This document shows, in pieces, positions 1 to 9,769 of a stretch of DNA of 64,000 nt. The stretch comes from an uncultured Neomegalonema sp. (GTDB lineage Bacteria; Pseudomonadota; Alphaproteobacteria; Rhodobacterales; Rhodobacteraceae). Location: positions 1-64,000 of the forward strand of contig CALKIZ010000024.1 of NCBI GenBank assembly GCA_937995735.1, in the 5' to 3' direction. The notes beneath the pieces were generated by a model. That model worked only from the letters and a program-made list of their open reading frames with translations. It did not search any database and was not told where the DNA came from. A program made the position numbers and the translations under genes. Each line of letters opens with the position of its first letter. Position 1 is the first letter of the stretch.

Positions 1-108
1 ATCGAAGGCTGGTACAACCCCTCGCGTCGTCACTCGGCTTTGGGGTACAAGTCGCCAATCAACTACGAAAGGACCGTCACTGAGGGGCTAGAATCTCTAA
101 GCCCATAA
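1..108 (+). CDS. IS3-family transposase (OrfB), C-terminal end, partial
   Basis: The frame is open from the first base and stops at 106-108. The 35 visible residues match the end of the DDE integrase core of IS3-family OrfB transposases: the W-Y-N-x-x-R-R-H-S-A-L-G-Y-K-S-P stretch that closes this domain. The rest of the element lies outside the window. A likely terminal inverted repeat follows directly after the stop, as expected at the right end of these elements. The family is clear; the subgroup and whether the full transposase is intact cannot be judged. Confidence 0.85.
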   Translation: MEGWYNPSRRHSALGYKSPINYERTVTEGLESLSP

Positions 109-110
109 CC

Positions 111-134
111 GTCCACCAAACCGGGGGAACTCCA
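111..134. repeat. Probable right terminal inverted repeat of the IS3-family element
   Basis: A GTCCACCAAACCGGGGGAAC-type sequence starts 2 bases after the transposase stop. It resembles the ends of IS3-family elements, whose opposite end would read GTTCCCCCGGTTTGGTGGAC. The partner end is outside the window, so the exact boundary and target duplication cannot be confirmed. Confidence 0.6.
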
Positions 135-135
135 A

Positions 136-369
136 CTCCAATTTGCGAACCGTCGCGAGACGGTATACCACTTTGTCGTTCCGAATTATTCTGCTCTTGA
201 GCGAGAAATTTATGCCGGTGGCGGCCCGACTTTAAATCAGGCAATGAACCTCGCCCGAATTCATAAGCGCGAACGCCCAGATGTCCGAAGACAGTTGCGG
301 GATGCCTACCTCAAAGGTGAAGGATCACCTGAAAGCCTCAGCACGGCATTGGGTGTTTACAGAAACTAA
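136..369 (+). pseudogene. 3' remnant of an unidentified gene cut by the IS element
   Basis: Immediately beyond the IS end a frame stays open to a TAA at 367-369. It encodes about 77 residues with ordinary coding composition, including V-Y-H-F-V-V-P-N-Y, G-G-G-P-T-L-N-Q-A-M and a charged R-x-x-R-P-D-V-R-R-Q-L stretch. There is no start codon with a ribosome binding site at its head, so it is best read as the C-terminal part of a gene split by the insertion. I do not recognise the family. Confidence 0.5.
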
Positions 370-378
370 CTCTTACAT

Positions 379-1296
379 TCACGCGGTTCGTTTCCTAGAT
401 GGCCATTCGAGCAAAGCGATACCGAACAGCACCAAGCCAAACCCTGCGATCTGAACAATATCAAGTCGCTCATCCAATACGACCCACGCAACAAGCACCG
501 TGACAACCGGCCCCAACAACCCGATCAGGCTAACGCGGGCCGCGCCAATTCTGCGCATTGCTTCATACTGCATCATCATCGGACCAACCGTCGCAAGCAC
601 TACGATTGCGGCGATCCATGCATAGGCTTCAAAGCTAAACGCGAAATCCTTTGCGGTTTGCGTCATTGCTGCAATCGTCATCATGCCAAATCCCGCCGCG
701 ACATGAGTAACAATCGAAAACCGGGACGCGCCGATCCTTTTGATCAAGGGATTGCCGAATGAGTAAACACTCGCAATCGACACTGCGCACAGAATGGAAA
801 ACCCGACGCCGGACCAAAACTCCGGCGGGACTTCATCGCGATCCGGGCGCAGCACGATCAACAATCCCAGATAGGATATTGCGAAGGCCAAAAGCTGACG
901 CGACGAGGGCCAGCGCCGTTCCATCGCTGCTGAAATCAACACGACGATTAGTGGATAGGTAAAGAGAACGATCCTCGACAGCCCTGCCCCGAGCCGGTCA
1001 ATCGCGGTAAAGTCACTCAGCATGGCGATGAGAAACAACATCCCAAAACCTAAGCCGAGAATGGTATCGCGCCGAGTTATTGGCGCACGATCATCCGCGC
1101 GTGCAATCCGGTCCACTAATAAAAACAGCGGTATCGCCAGCAACATGCGGATCAGAACCAGCACGATAACCGAGGCTCCGGCGACGAAAGCCAGCTTTCC
1201 CAGTATCCCTTTCAACGACAAACCCAACGTTGCGCCGAATGCCATCATGAGTGCGGCGTTATCACCGCCCGTTTCGGGGTCTATAGGGTCTGGCAC
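379..1296 (-). CDS. EamA/DMT-superfamily transporter
   Basis: Predicted inner-membrane permease of the drug/metabolite transporter superfamily, about 305 residues with roughly ten hydrophobic helices in two EamA repeats. The second repeat ends in the typical G-x-V-x-T-V-L-V-A-W-V-V-L-D-E-R-L pattern. The substrate cannot be told from sequence. The frame opens with a GTG at 1296 that overlaps the end of the upstream flavoprotein gene by 16 bases; an ATG pair near 1248 is an alternative start that would trim the first helix. It is the last gene of a minus-strand series below the transhydrogenase genes. Confidence 0.75.
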   Translation of the reverse strand: MPDPIDPETGGDNAALMMAFGATLGLSLKGILGKLAFVAGASVIVLVLIRMLLAIPLFLLVDRIARADDRAPITRRDTILGLGFGMLFLIAMLSDFTAIDRLGAGLSRIVLFTYPLIVVLISAAMERRWPSSRQLLAFAISYLGLLIVLRPDRDEVPPEFWSGVGFSILCAVSIASVYSFGNPLIKRIGASRFSIVTHVAAGFGMMTIAAMTQTAKDFAFSFEAYAWIAAIVVLATVGPMMMQYEAMRRIGAARVSLIGLLGPVVTVLVAWVVLDERLDIVQIAGFGLVLFGIALLEWPSRKRTA

Positions 1297-3314
1297 AAGC
1301 GCCGCGCATCATAAATCGCCGCGTGAATATTCCGGCTCGTGACAGCATCGCCCACACGGTAAAGCGCGAAGCCTTCACCCTCAACAGGTTGTGCCTTGCC
1401 GTCCAGCAAAGCGGGCACATCCGTCTCACCATTATTGGCAGAGGCCGCACGCATTCCTTGATAAACATCATCGAGCGGGATCGTACCGTGTTCGATAACG
1501 ATATGATCTGCGCGGCGTTCTATCTCCGGCCCACCATACTCATTCTTGAAAACAGCCCTCAGACCATTGCCATCCCGTTCGACGCTCGCGATACGGTAAT
1601 CTGGTGTCACGGTCACACCACCTTTATGCAGTTTGCTTAGGTACATCGGATAGTTCGACGCGCCCATTTCAAAACAGGCGCTTTTATCCGGCGTAACGAA
1701 ATCAATCTTAGAGCCACCCCGCTCTGCCAACTCGCACGCCAAAGACGGAGCCTGATGCTGGCCGTTATCATCATAGATCAGCACATCGCCTTCGACTTTT
1801 TGTCCGCCAAGCACATCCCAAACACTGCAACAGAGATCACCGCCGGGGAAGTGCTCGACATCGGGCAGGCCCCCTGTCGCGATGATCACGACATCAGGGT
1901 CTTCGGCCATAATCTCTTCTTCACCCGCATAGGTGTTGAATCGAATATCGACGCCTAACGTTTCCACTTCTGACTCAAGCCAATCAGAAATCCCGATAAT
2001 ATCTTTCCTCACCCGTGCCTGCGCCGCGATCCGAACCTGTCCGCCAAGTTGCGGCGCGGCCTCGAACAATACGACCGAGTGACCGCGCTCTGCGCTCACC
2101 CGCGCGGCCTCCATTCCAGCAGGGCCACCGCCAACGACCACAACTTTACGCGGTTCAGCTTCGGTCTTCGGAACAATCTGTGGAATTGTCTTCTCACGCC
2201 CTGTCGCCACATTATGAAGGCACAGCGCTTCGCCCTCGCCATAGATCCGGTCAATGCAATACCCTGCCCCGACACAAGGGCGGATGCGGGCTTCTTCTCC
2301 GGCGGTGATTTTCCGAACGATATGAGGGTCCGCAATATGTGCCCGTGTCATGCCAATTAGATCAACGATACCCTCTTCCACGGCATAGCGCGCCGTCGCA
2401 ATATCTGAGACACGGCAAGCATGGATAACCGGCAAAGTGACTTCGCGCCTGAACTCTGCAACGCGCGAAAGCCAAGGAGCCAGTTTTTGAAACATCGCGG
2501 GCACAGCATATTCGGATAGCTCAAAATCATGGTCCGAACGTCCGTAGTTCAGGTCGATATAATCTATGGTTCCAGCAGCCTTTATCGCTTCGGCCAATTT
2601 TATGGACTCGGGGCGGCTTACCGCGCCCTCAATCGCGCCGCCGATTTCCATGCGAATACCAACGACAAAATCAGACCCAACCGCTTTTCGCACCGCGTCG
2701 AGCACCTCGAGAATAAAGCGCGAGCGGTTCTCGAATGATCCGCCATAAGCATCGGTTCGCTTGTTCAAGTCAGGCGACATGAACTGCCCCGGCAAATGCC
2801 CATTATGCAGGACTTCCACACCATTCAGCCCGCCGTGTTTGCAGCGCAGAGCTGCATCCGCGTAATGGTCGATAATGCGGCGAATATCCGCATGGTCCAT
2901 TTCTTTCGGAAACCCCCGATGCGCAGGCTCACGCGACCGCGACGGAGCTACTACAGGAAGCCAATCCCCTGCATTCCAAGTCGTCCGCCGCCCGAGATGC
3001 GAGATTTGGCAGATCAACGCCGTGCCGTAAGGACTGATCCTTGTCGAGAATTCTTCAAAATACGGAATGATCCTGTCACTGGAAATATCAAGCTGGCCAA
3101 AGACAGACGGGCTATCCGGCCCGACACAGCTTGATCCGCCGAACATGGACAGGCCAATACCGCCCTTCGCCTTTTCCTCGTGATAAAGCTGATAGCGCTC
3201 TCCCGGCATACCGTTTTCGGCATAAGCAGGGGCATGGGGCGTACTCGCCACCCGGTTTTTCAGCGTCAAACCATTCAGAGTGAATGGCTGGAGTAAAGGA
3301 TCGTTCTTCGCCAT
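1281..3314 (-). CDS. NADH:flavin oxidoreductase / DgcA-TMADH-type demethylase-like flavoprotein
   Basis: A 677-residue enzyme with the architecture of trimethylamine dehydrogenase, 2,4-dienoyl-CoA reductase and DgcA: an N-terminal FMN-binding Old Yellow Enzyme barrel (about 1-340), an iron-sulfur loop (about 345-366) and a C-terminal FAD/NAD(P) Rossmann region beginning V-V-V-G-G-G-P-A-G near 393. By length and by the loop it looks closest to the N-methyl amine/dimethylglycine demethylase branch, but the substrate is inferred only. The loop carries Cys347, Cys353 and Cys365, with Ala350 where the second of the four cluster cysteines usually sits. A short AGG ribosome site precedes ATG 3314. 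It follows pntB by 51 bases on the same strand. Confidence 0.8.
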   Translation of the reverse strand: MAKNDPLLQPFTLNGLTLKNRVASTPHAPAYAENGMPGERYQLYHEEKAKGGIGLSMFGGSSCVGPDSPSVFGQLDISSDRIIPYFEEFSTRISPYGTALICQISHLGRRTTWNAGDWLPVVAPSRSREPAHRGFPKEMDHADIRRIIDHYADAALRCKHGGLNGVEVLHNGHLPGQFMSPDLNKRTDAYGGSFENRSRFILEVLDAVRKAVGSDFVVGIRMEIGGAIEGAVSRPESIKLAEAIKAAGTIDYIDLNYGRSDHDFELSEYAVPAMFQKLAPWLSRVAEFRREVTLPVIHACRVSDIATARYAVEEGIVDLIGMTRAHIADPHIVRKITAGEEARIRPCVGAGYCIDRIYGEGEALCLHNVATGREKTIPQIVPKTEAEPRKVVVVGGGPAGMEAARVSAERGHSVVLFEAAPQLGGQVRIAAQARVRKDIIGISDWLESEVETLGVDIRFNTYAGEEEIMAEDPDVVIIATGGLPDVEHFPGGDLCCSVWDVLGGQKVEGDVLIYDDNGQHQAPSLACELAERGGSKIDFVTPDKSACFEMGASNYPMYLSKLHKGGVTVTPDYRIASVERDGNGLRAVFKNEYGGPEIERRADHIVIEHGTIPLDDVYQGMRAASANNGETDVPALLDGKAQPVEGEGFALYRVGDAVTSRNIHAAIYDARRLCQTL

Positions 3315-3365
3315 AAAGCCTCGCGGACATACCTGCCCGCGAGGGAATAAACGCGGACGCCCTGA

Positions 3366-4751
3366 TCAATCCATCTGCTTGAGGATTGCGTCAAGACTGT
3401 CTTTTGCATCACCGTAGAGCATTCTGCTGTTATCCTTGAAAAACAGCGGATTCTCGACACCCGAATATCCACGCCCCTGACCGCGTTTCGAGATAACGAC
3501 GTTCTTCGCTTTCCATACTTCCAGAACCGGCATACCGGCGATTGGAGAGTTCGGATCGTCTTGAGCCGCCGGGTTTACGATGTCGTTCGCTCCCAAAATC
3601 ATCACGAAATCCGTCTGCGGGAAATCATCGTTAATTTCTTCCATTTCGAGAACGTAATCGTAAGGCACTTTCGCTTCGGCCAACAGCACGTTCATATGCC
3701 CCGGCAAGCGACCGGCAACAGGGTGAATTGCAAAGCGAACTTCTTTGCCTTTGGCGCGCAGCTTTTTCGTCAGCTCGGACACCGCACCTTGCGCCTGTGC
3801 CACGGCGAGACCATAGCCGGGGACAAAAACAATGCTGTCAGAGTCGTCGAGCTGCTGCACCACGGTATCAACATTGGTCGGGACCATTTCGCCCTCGACC
3901 TCTTGTTGAGGACCGCTTGTCTCACCGCCCCATCCGCCAAGGATCACTGAGACGAAACTCCGGTTCATCGCTTTACACATGATATAACTGAGGATCGCGC
4001 CGGAAGACCCGACCAACGCGCCGGTTACGATCAGCAGATAATTGCCAAGCATAAAGCCAACCGCCGCCGCCGCCCAACCGGAATAACTGTTCAGCATCGA
4101 CACGACTACGGGCATATCAGCACCGCCAATCGCCAAGACCAAATGCGCACCGAAGAACAGGGCAATCACCGTCATGACAATCAAAGGCCAATGCGGTTCA
4201 GGATTGCCCATGCAAAAGATAATGCCGAGGATCACCGACACAGCAATCGCCGCGAGGTTCATCATATGCCGACCCGGTAAAGTCAGCGCATTGCCCGACA
4301 TTTTACCACTGAGCTTTCCGAACGCGACGACCGATCCTGTGAAAGTCACAGCACCGATAAAGACACCAAGGAAAATCTCGACATTATGAATCGTGCGCTC
4401 TGCACCGACATACTTGCCGATGCCGTCAATATGGCTGTTAAATCCAACAAAGACCGCCGCCAACCCGACAAAGCTATGCAGGATTGCCACCAATTCCGGC
4501 ATTTGAGTCATTTCGACTTTGTTGGCTACATACCAACCAACAACACCCGCAACGGCAATCAACGGAATGAGCAGCAGATAGTTTGTAACACCCGGACCAA
4601 GCACCGTCGCGATAATGGCAATCGCCATCCCGATCACGCCATAGAACACGCCGTTCTTTGAGGATTCTTGCTTTGACAGACCAGACAGGGACAAAATGAA
4701 CAGAACACTTGCCGCGATGTAGGCGGCAGTTACGGAACCTTGAGATAACAT
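3366..4751 (-). CDS. pntB: NAD(P) transhydrogenase subunit beta
   Basis: Membrane subunit of the proton-translocating transhydrogenase, which transfers hydride from NADH to NADP+ using the proton gradient. At 461 residues it matches the usual length (about 460). About nine hydrophobic helices fill residues 1-265. They are followed by the NADP(H)-binding domain III, with [14 protein letters not shown], the [18 protein letters not shown] loop and [10 protein letters not shown]. It starts 11 bases after pntA stops, so the pair is one operon. Its role as an NADPH source fits the phaB gene nearby. Confidence 0.97.
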   Translation of the reverse strand: MLSQGSVTAAYIAASVLFILSLSGLSKQESSKNGVFYGVIGMAIAIIATVLGPGVTNYLLLIPLIAVAGVVGWYVANKVEMTQMPELVAILHSFVGLAAVFVGFNSHIDGIGKYVGAERTIHNVEIFLGVFIGAVTFTGSVVAFGKLSGKMSGNALTLPGRHMMNLAAIAVSVILGIIFCMGNPEPHWPLIVMTVIALFFGAHLVLAIGGADMPVVVSMLNSYSGWAAAAVGFMLGNYLLIVTGALVGSSGAILSYIMCKAMNRSFVSVILGGWGGETSGPQQEVEGEMVPTNVDTVVQQLDDSDSIVFVPGYGLAVAQAQGAVSELTKKLRAKGKEVRFAIHPVAGRLPGHMNVLLAEAKVPYDYVLEMEEINDDFPQTDFVMILGANDIVNPAAQDDPNSPIAGMPVLEVWKAKNVVISKRGQGRGYSGVENPLFFKDNSRMLYGDAKDSLDAILKQMD

Positions 4752-4762
4752 TCTACCGCCCC

Positions 4763-6322
4763 CTAGCTTTTCTGGAACATTGCAAGCATCCGGCGGGTCA
4801 CAAGGAAACCGCCGAAGATATTAATCGCTGCGAGAAACACGCCCAAGCCCGCCAAGACCTGCACCACCGTACTTGAACTTGACACTTGCAACAGCGCCCC
4901 AATGACAATGATGCCGGAAATCGCATTCGTCACCGCCATCAAGGGCGTATGCAAGGAATGCGATACGTTCCAGATAACGTAATATCCAACGATAACCGCC
5001 AGAATAAAGACGATCAGATAAGACAAGAAATCGGGGGGAGCGGTCAGCCCGATTAACGCCAACAAGCTCGCCGCGATCGCAATCATAATCCCCTTGGTGA
5101 TAGAGGCTTTCTTCGCGGCCTCTTCAGCTTTGCGGGCTTCTTCCTCAGGATCGACCTTTACCGCTGCGACAGGTTTTGGCGCAGCCGATGTTGCGACGGG
5201 TGGCGGCGGGAAGGTAACCTCGCCCTCTTTGACCACCGTACAGCCACGGATTACGACGTCTTCCATATTCACATTCGGAACGCCGTCTTTTTCAGGCGTC
5301 AAGTCATCAAGCATATGACGCAAGTTCGTGCCGTAAAGCTGGCTCGACTGAGCCGCCATACGGCTTGCCATGTCGGTATAACCGATAACCGTGACATCAT
5401 TATCAGTGACGGTGCGCTCACCGGGCACGGTTAGATCACAGTTTCCACCCTGCTCCGCCGCGAGGTCAACGATCACCGATCCCGGCTTCATGGCTTTTAC
5501 CATATCTTCGAGCCAGAGTTTCGGCGCGGGGCGTCCGGGGATTAATGCGGTGGTAATGACAATATCGACTTCAGCGGCCTGACCTCGGAACAACTCAAGC
5601 TGTTTCTCGCGGAATTCTGGGCTGGATGGTTTGGCATAACCGCCTTCGGTTCCGGCATCTTCATTATCAAAATCAAGGAACAGGAACTCCGCCCCCATCG
5701 ACTCGATTTGCTCGGCGACTTCGGGGCGAATATCAAACGAGCGAACAATCGCGCCCATACTGCGCGCTGCACCAATCGCCGCAAGACCGGCAACACCAGC
5801 ACCGATTACGAGGACTTTCGCCGGGGGCACTTTACCCGCCGCCGTCACTTGACCCGTAAAGAACCGGCCAAAGTTATTTGCAGCCTCAACCACGGCGCGG
5901 TAGCCCGCGATATTCGCCATTGAGGACAGCGCATCCAGTTTTTGCGCCCGCGAGATACGTGGAACCTGATCCATCGCGAGCACAGCATGAGGCTTTTGCG
6001 CGCTTAATTTTTTGACGAGATCTTCGTTTTGCGCCGGCCACAGAAAACTAATCAGCGTTTTTCCCGCGCCGAGTTTGCCCGCTTCCGCATCGGTCGGTTG
6101 GCGCACCTTCATCACAATGTCAGAGCTGGCCCAAACATCGTCAACGACATCGACACCGGCCTCAGAGTAGGCAGCATCCGAGAAGTTCGCAGACTCTCCC
6201 GCACCCTTTTCGATTTGCAGTTTATAGCCAAGTTTGTGGATACGTCCGGCAGTTTCAGGCGTCAGCGCAACGCGCTTTTCGTCCTCTGCCACTTCATTCG
6301 GAACGCCAATGAGTTGCGCCAT
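4763..6322 (-). CDS. pntA: NAD(P) transhydrogenase subunit alpha (fused form)
   Basis: A 519-residue alpha subunit. The N-terminal NAD(H)-binding domain I (about 1-370) opens with the G-V-P-x-E-x-x-x-x-E-x-R-V-A-L-T-P signature and contains [12 protein letters not shown] Pro/Ala-rich and charged linker (about 375-405) leads to four membrane helices (about 408-515). Many alphaproteobacteria split this subunit into PntAA and PntAB; here it is one chain, as in E. coli. The upstream region (6323-6581) holds a PhaR-like palindrome that probably controls pntAB. Confidence 0.97.
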   Translation of the reverse strand: MAQLIGVPNEVAEDEKRVALTPETAGRIHKLGYKLQIEKGAGESANFSDAAYSEAGVDVVDDVWASSDIVMKVRQPTDAEAGKLGAGKTLISFLWPAQNEDLVKKLSAQKPHAVLAMDQVPRISRAQKLDALSSMANIAGYRAVVEAANNFGRFFTGQVTAAGKVPPAKVLVIGAGVAGLAAIGAARSMGAIVRSFDIRPEVAEQIESMGAEFLFLDFDNEDAGTEGGYAKPSSPEFREKQLELFRGQAAEVDIVITTALIPGRPAPKLWLEDMVKAMKPGSVIVDLAAEQGGNCDLTVPGERTVTDNDVTVIGYTDMASRMAAQSSQLYGTNLRHMLDDLTPEKDGVPNVNMEDVVIRGCTVVKEGEVTFPPPPVATSAAPKPVAAVKVDPEEEARKAEEAAKKASITKGIMIAIAASLLALIGLTAPPDFLSYLIVFILAVIVGYYVIWNVSHSLHTPLMAVTNAISGIIVIGALLQVSSSSTVVQVLAGLGVFLAAINIFGGFLVTRRMLAMFQKS

Positions 6323-6420
6323 GAAAAATCAGTCTCCCTGTTACCGCCGTACAATTGCACGAACGTTCAATCGAAGCATCCGGCCAGCGGGCTTGAGAAG
6401 CCTGTGACCATCATTATGAC

Positions 6421-6438
6421 CCCGCCCCTGAGGGCGGG
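6421..6438. other. GC-rich hairpin upstream of pntA
   Basis: A perfect 7-bp inverted repeat, CCCGCCC-N4-GGGCGGG, lies between lpdA and pntA. Neither side is followed by a T run, so it is not a classical intrinsic terminator. It may be a structural element in the pntA leader or a weak terminator for the upstream operon. Confidence 0.4.
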
Positions 6439-6460
6439 ACGAGTATCACCTTGCGGCATA

Positions 6461-6475
6461 TGCTGCACCGCAGCA
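6461..6475. promoter_or_regulatory. PhaR-like palindrome upstream of pntA
   Basis: TGCTGC-ACC-GCAGCA is a perfect inverted repeat 139 bases upstream of the pntA start. It fits the published PhaR operator pattern CTGC-N3/4-GCAG and shares its ACC spacer and core with the longer palindrome upstream of phaB at 17174-17196. PhaR is the repressor that senses polyhydroxybutyrate and controls phasin and synthesis genes; its gene is not in the window. Binding here is inferred from the motif only. Confidence 0.5.
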
Positions 6476-6581
6476 AGCAATAAAATTACATGCAGGCGTA
6501 ACACTACGCCATAATGTTACGGAGCATCACGATGCGACATTCTGTCCAATGTGGCGTTTATCTTTATGGCGTCAAACGCAA

Positions 6582-8324
6582 TCAAGATTTCCTCTTCGGC
6601 GGCATAAGATCGGTTATCGTGCCATCAAACATTTCCGTCGCCATCGCCACCGTTTCCGAGAGCGTCGGGTGCGGGTGAATTGTCAGAGCAATATCATGAG
6701 CATCCGCGCCCATTTCTATCGCCAGCGCAGCCTCGGCTATCAAATCTCCCGCAGATGTCCCCACAATCCCCGCACCGACAATCCGATTGGTTTCGGGATC
6801 AAACAGCACTTTCGTAATGCCTTCATCGCGTCCATTCGCAAGCGAACGGCCAGACGCTGCCCAAGGGAAGACACCTTTTTCGACCTTGACACCTTGCTGC
6901 TTGGCTTCGGTTTCCGTCAAGCCGACCCACGCAACCTCGGGGTCGGTATAGGCAACAGAAGGAATGACTTTCGCATCAAAGGCCGATTTGTGACCCGCGC
7001 AAACTTCGGCGGCGACTTTAGCCTCATGGACCGCTTTATGGGCAAGCATCGGCTGGCCGACAATATCCCCGATGGCAAAGATATGCGGGACATTGGTCCG
7101 CATAGTCTTATCAGTTGGGATAAAGCCGCGTTCGACGGTGACACCAGCGGCTTCGGCATTGAGCTTATCGCCATTCGGTGTCCGCCCGACCGCAACAAGA
7201 ATCCGGTCGAATGTTTTGCCAAAGCTCTCACCGGCTTTGTCTTCGAACGTGACCTTCAGTCCGTTTTTTTGAGCTTTTACCGCTGTGACTTTGGTTTCGA
7301 GCAAAATCTCTTTGTATTTGGCTTTATTCACCTTGAGCCACGGCTTGACCATATCCGGGTCAGCACCCGCCATCAGGCCATCGAGCAACTCAACAACGGT
7401 AATTTGCGAGCCGAGCGCCTGATAAACGGTCGCCATCTCCAGCCCGATAATCCCACCTCCGATAACCAGCATCTTTGACGGAATTTCTTCAAGTTCGAGC
7501 GCGCCGGTCGAGTCCATCACTCTTGGATCATCGTGAGGAATGAACGGCAGGTGAACCGGCCCAGACCCTGCCGCGATAATACATTTATCGAAGCTGATCG
7601 TTTTTGCGCCGTCTTTGCCCGTCACCGTCAGCATATGAGGGCCATCAAACTGCCCCTCGCCATGAACCACCGTGACTTTACGCGCTTTAGCCAGCCCTGA
7701 AAGACCGCCAACCAGCTTGCTGACAACGCTATCTTTCCAGCCCCGTAGCTTTTCCAAATCGACTTTGGGTTTGCTGAAGGTAATGCCATGCGTACCCATC
7801 TCATCGGCTTCGGACATAACTTTTGCCGAATGAAGCAGAGCCTTTGACGGGATACAGCCCACATTCAAACAGACGCCTCCAAGCACATCCCAGCGTTCAA
7901 TCATTACGACATTGAGGCCCAAATCAGCCGCACGGAAAGCCGCAGTGTATCCCCCCGGCCCTGCGCCGAGAACAACCACATCCGCGTGAATATCACCTTG
8001 CGCTTTTGCCCCGCCAGCAACGGAGTTCTCAGCAGGAATTTCGGCAACAACCGGCGTGTCCTGTTGAGCGCTTTCAGATTTAGTCGCTTCGACTTCCATT
8101 GTGAGAAGAATGCTTCCTTCGGCGACCGTATCGCCCTCTTTAACTTTGAGAGACTTCACGACACCCGATTTCGGCGAAGGAACATCCATTGCCGCCTTAT
8201 CGCTCTCAAGCGTCACCAGCGGGTCTTCTACGCTAACCGTATCACCTACCGCGACATGGACCTCGATCACAGGTACGCTGTCAAAATCGCCGATATCGGG
8301 AACTTTTATTTCTTCGGTTGCCAT
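6582..8324 (-). CDS. lpdA: Dihydrolipoyl dehydrogenase (E3) with N-terminal lipoyl domain
   Basis: FAD enzyme that re-oxidises dihydrolipoamide and makes NADH for the pyruvate dehydrogenase complex. Residues 1-77 form a lipoyl domain with the lipoylation lysine Lys43 in E-S-D-K-A-A-M-D. A short linker leads to the E3 body with FAD-binding V-V-V-L-G-A-G-P-G-G-Y and the redox disulfide Cys152/Cys157 in G-G-V-C-L-N-V-G-C-I-P-S-K. The NAD-binding G-G-G-I-I-G-L-E and the C-terminal H-P-H-P-T-L-S-E base are also present. At 580 residues it is longer than plain E3 (about 470) because of the added domain. It starts 11 bases after aceF ends. Confidence 0.96.
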   Translation of the reverse strand: MATEEIKVPDIGDFDSVPVIEVHVAVGDTVSVEDPLVTLESDKAAMDVPSPKSGVVKSLKVKEGDTVAEGSILLTMEVEATKSESAQQDTPVVAEIPAENSVAGGAKAQGDIHADVVVLGAGPGGYTAAFRAADLGLNVVMIERWDVLGGVCLNVGCIPSKALLHSAKVMSEADEMGTHGITFSKPKVDLEKLRGWKDSVVSKLVGGLSGLAKARKVTVVHGEGQFDGPHMLTVTGKDGAKTISFDKCIIAAGSGPVHLPFIPHDDPRVMDSTGALELEEIPSKMLVIGGGIIGLEMATVYQALGSQITVVELLDGLMAGADPDMVKPWLKVNKAKYKEILLETKVTAVKAQKNGLKVTFEDKAGESFGKTFDRILVAVGRTPNGDKLNAEAAGVTVERGFIPTDKTMRTNVPHIFAIGDIVGQPMLAHKAVHEAKVAAEVCAGHKSAFDAKVIPSVAYTDPEVAWVGLTETEAKQQGVKVEKGVFPWAASGRSLANGRDEGITKVLFDPETNRIVGAGIVGTSAGDLIAEAALAIEMGADAHDIALTIHPHPTLSETVAMATEMFDGTITDLMPPKRKS

Positions 8325-8335
8325 TTTCTAATCCC

Positions 8336-9679
8336 TCAGAGCAGCATGTTGCGAATGTCTACCATTGCGGTTTTCAGCGTCACACAGAAACGCGCTGCGA
8401 GAGCGCCATCTATAGCCCTGTGATCATAACTTAGCGACAACGGCAACATGTTGCGCGGAACGAATTCTTCACCGTTCCATTCAGGCTGAATTTTCGAACG
8501 TGAGACGCCAAGAATGGCAACTTCCGGTGCATTAACGATAGGCGTAAAGTTTGTGCCACCAATGCCGCCGAGCGAAGAAATCGTAAAGCTCGCACCGGAC
8601 ATATCCGCAATACCCAACTTGCCGTCACGCGCTTTGGCGGATAATTCACCGAGTTCTTTGGAAATCTCAACGATGCCTTTGCGGTCCGCGTCTTTAATAA
8701 CCGGAACAACCAGACCGTCCGGTGTGTCCGCCGCAAACCCGATATTATAATAGTTTTTGCGGATCAGTTTATCCCCGTCGGGATGGAGAGAAGAATTGAC
8801 CTGCCAATGCTGGCGCAGCGCGGCAACGCTGGCTTTAATAACAAAGGACAGTAGCGTCACGCGATAGCCTTCGGTTTTGGCTTTTGTGTCCATCTCCTTA
8901 CGGTATTTGTCCGTTTCGGTAATGTCTGCCTCATCATTATGAGTTACGTGCGGAATGTTCAGCCATGACCGGTGCAGTGCGGGACCGCTGAGTTTTTGAA
9001 TCCGGCTCATATCGACGTTTTCAACATTGCCGAATTTTGAGAAATCTATCGCGGGGATTGGCGGAATACCTGCACCGCCTGTTGATGCGGTTCCTCCACC
9101 GCCACCAGTGCCGCCTGATAGAAAGCGTTTCAAATCATCCTTGGTGATCCGGCCTTTTTCGCCTGTACCTGTCACCTCATTGAGATCAACATCTAACTCA
9201 CGTGCCGCGCGCCGTACCGACGGGGAAGCGTGTGCATTGGAAAAATCGGCGAAATCCAATTTACCGGCCAGCGGATAGACTCTATCGGGAATATCGACAC
9301 CGGCATTGCCGGGTTGCGGTTGCGCGCCGCCAGCACTTGCAGCCTGTGCAGGAGTATTCGCGGGTGCGGACGCGGGTGGTTCGCTTGCCGGTTTCGGTGC
9401 GGGTTTAGGCTCTTCCGGTTTTGTGTCCTCAACCGCCGCCGCGCCATCCGCATCGACAATAACAATCAAAGAGCCTTCTTTAACATCATCACCAACAGAG
9501 ATTTTCACCTCTTTCACCGTACCGGCGACCGGCGAAGGAACATCCATCGCCGCCTTGTCACTTTCGAGAGTCACAAGCGGGTCTTCGGGACTGATCGTAT
9601 CTCCGACAGCCACATGAATTTCGATAACCGGCACTGCATCAAAATCGCCGATGTCCGGAACTTTAATTTCTGTAGGCAT
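8336..9679 (-). CDS. aceF: Pyruvate dehydrogenase E2, dihydrolipoamide acetyltransferase
   Basis: Core acetyltransferase of pyruvate dehydrogenase. It has one lipoyl domain (1-77, lipoylation Lys42), an Ala/Pro-rich linker (about 85-130), a peripheral-subunit-binding domain near 150-190 (S-P-S-V-R-R-A-A-R-E-L) and a catalytic domain ending in S-Y-D-H-R-A-I-D-G with catalytic His420. At 447 residues it is a single-lipoyl E2, shorter than the three-lipoyl E. coli protein. The lipoyl domain is nearly the same as that of the neighbouring LpdA, suggesting a local duplication. A 7-bp hairpin (GTTTTGC/GCAAAAC, 9701-9722) lies between aceE and aceF. Confidence 0.96.
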   Translation of the reverse strand: MPTEIKVPDIGDFDAVPVIEIHVAVGDTISPEDPLVTLESDKAAMDVPSPVAGTVKEVKISVGDDVKEGSLIVIVDADGAAAVEDTKPEEPKPAPKPASEPPASAPANTPAQAASAGGAQPQPGNAGVDIPDRVYPLAGKLDFADFSNAHASPSVRRAARELDVDLNEVTGTGEKGRITKDDLKRFLSGGTGGGGGTASTGGAGIPPIPAIDFSKFGNVENVDMSRIQKLSGPALHRSWLNIPHVTHNDEADITETDKYRKEMDTKAKTEGYRVTLLSFVIKASVAALRQHWQVNSSLHPDGDKLIRKNYYNIGFAADTPDGLVVPVIKDADRKGIVEISKELGELSAKARDGKLGIADMSGASFTISSLGGIGGTNFTPIVNAPEVAILGVSRSKIQPEWNGEEFVPRNMLPLSLSYDHRAIDGALAARFCVTLKTAMVDIRNMLL

Positions 9680-9769
9680 TCTTTAAATCCTTTGATTGCT
9701 GTTTTGCTATCCAAAGCAAAACCTTCATCGCCCGGGAAGGCTCCGCGACCAGCGCGGGGCAGCGAAAAT

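Noticed and set aside
6421-6438. Intrinsic terminator between lpdA and pntA
   Set aside because: The stem is strong, but neither strand has a T run after it.
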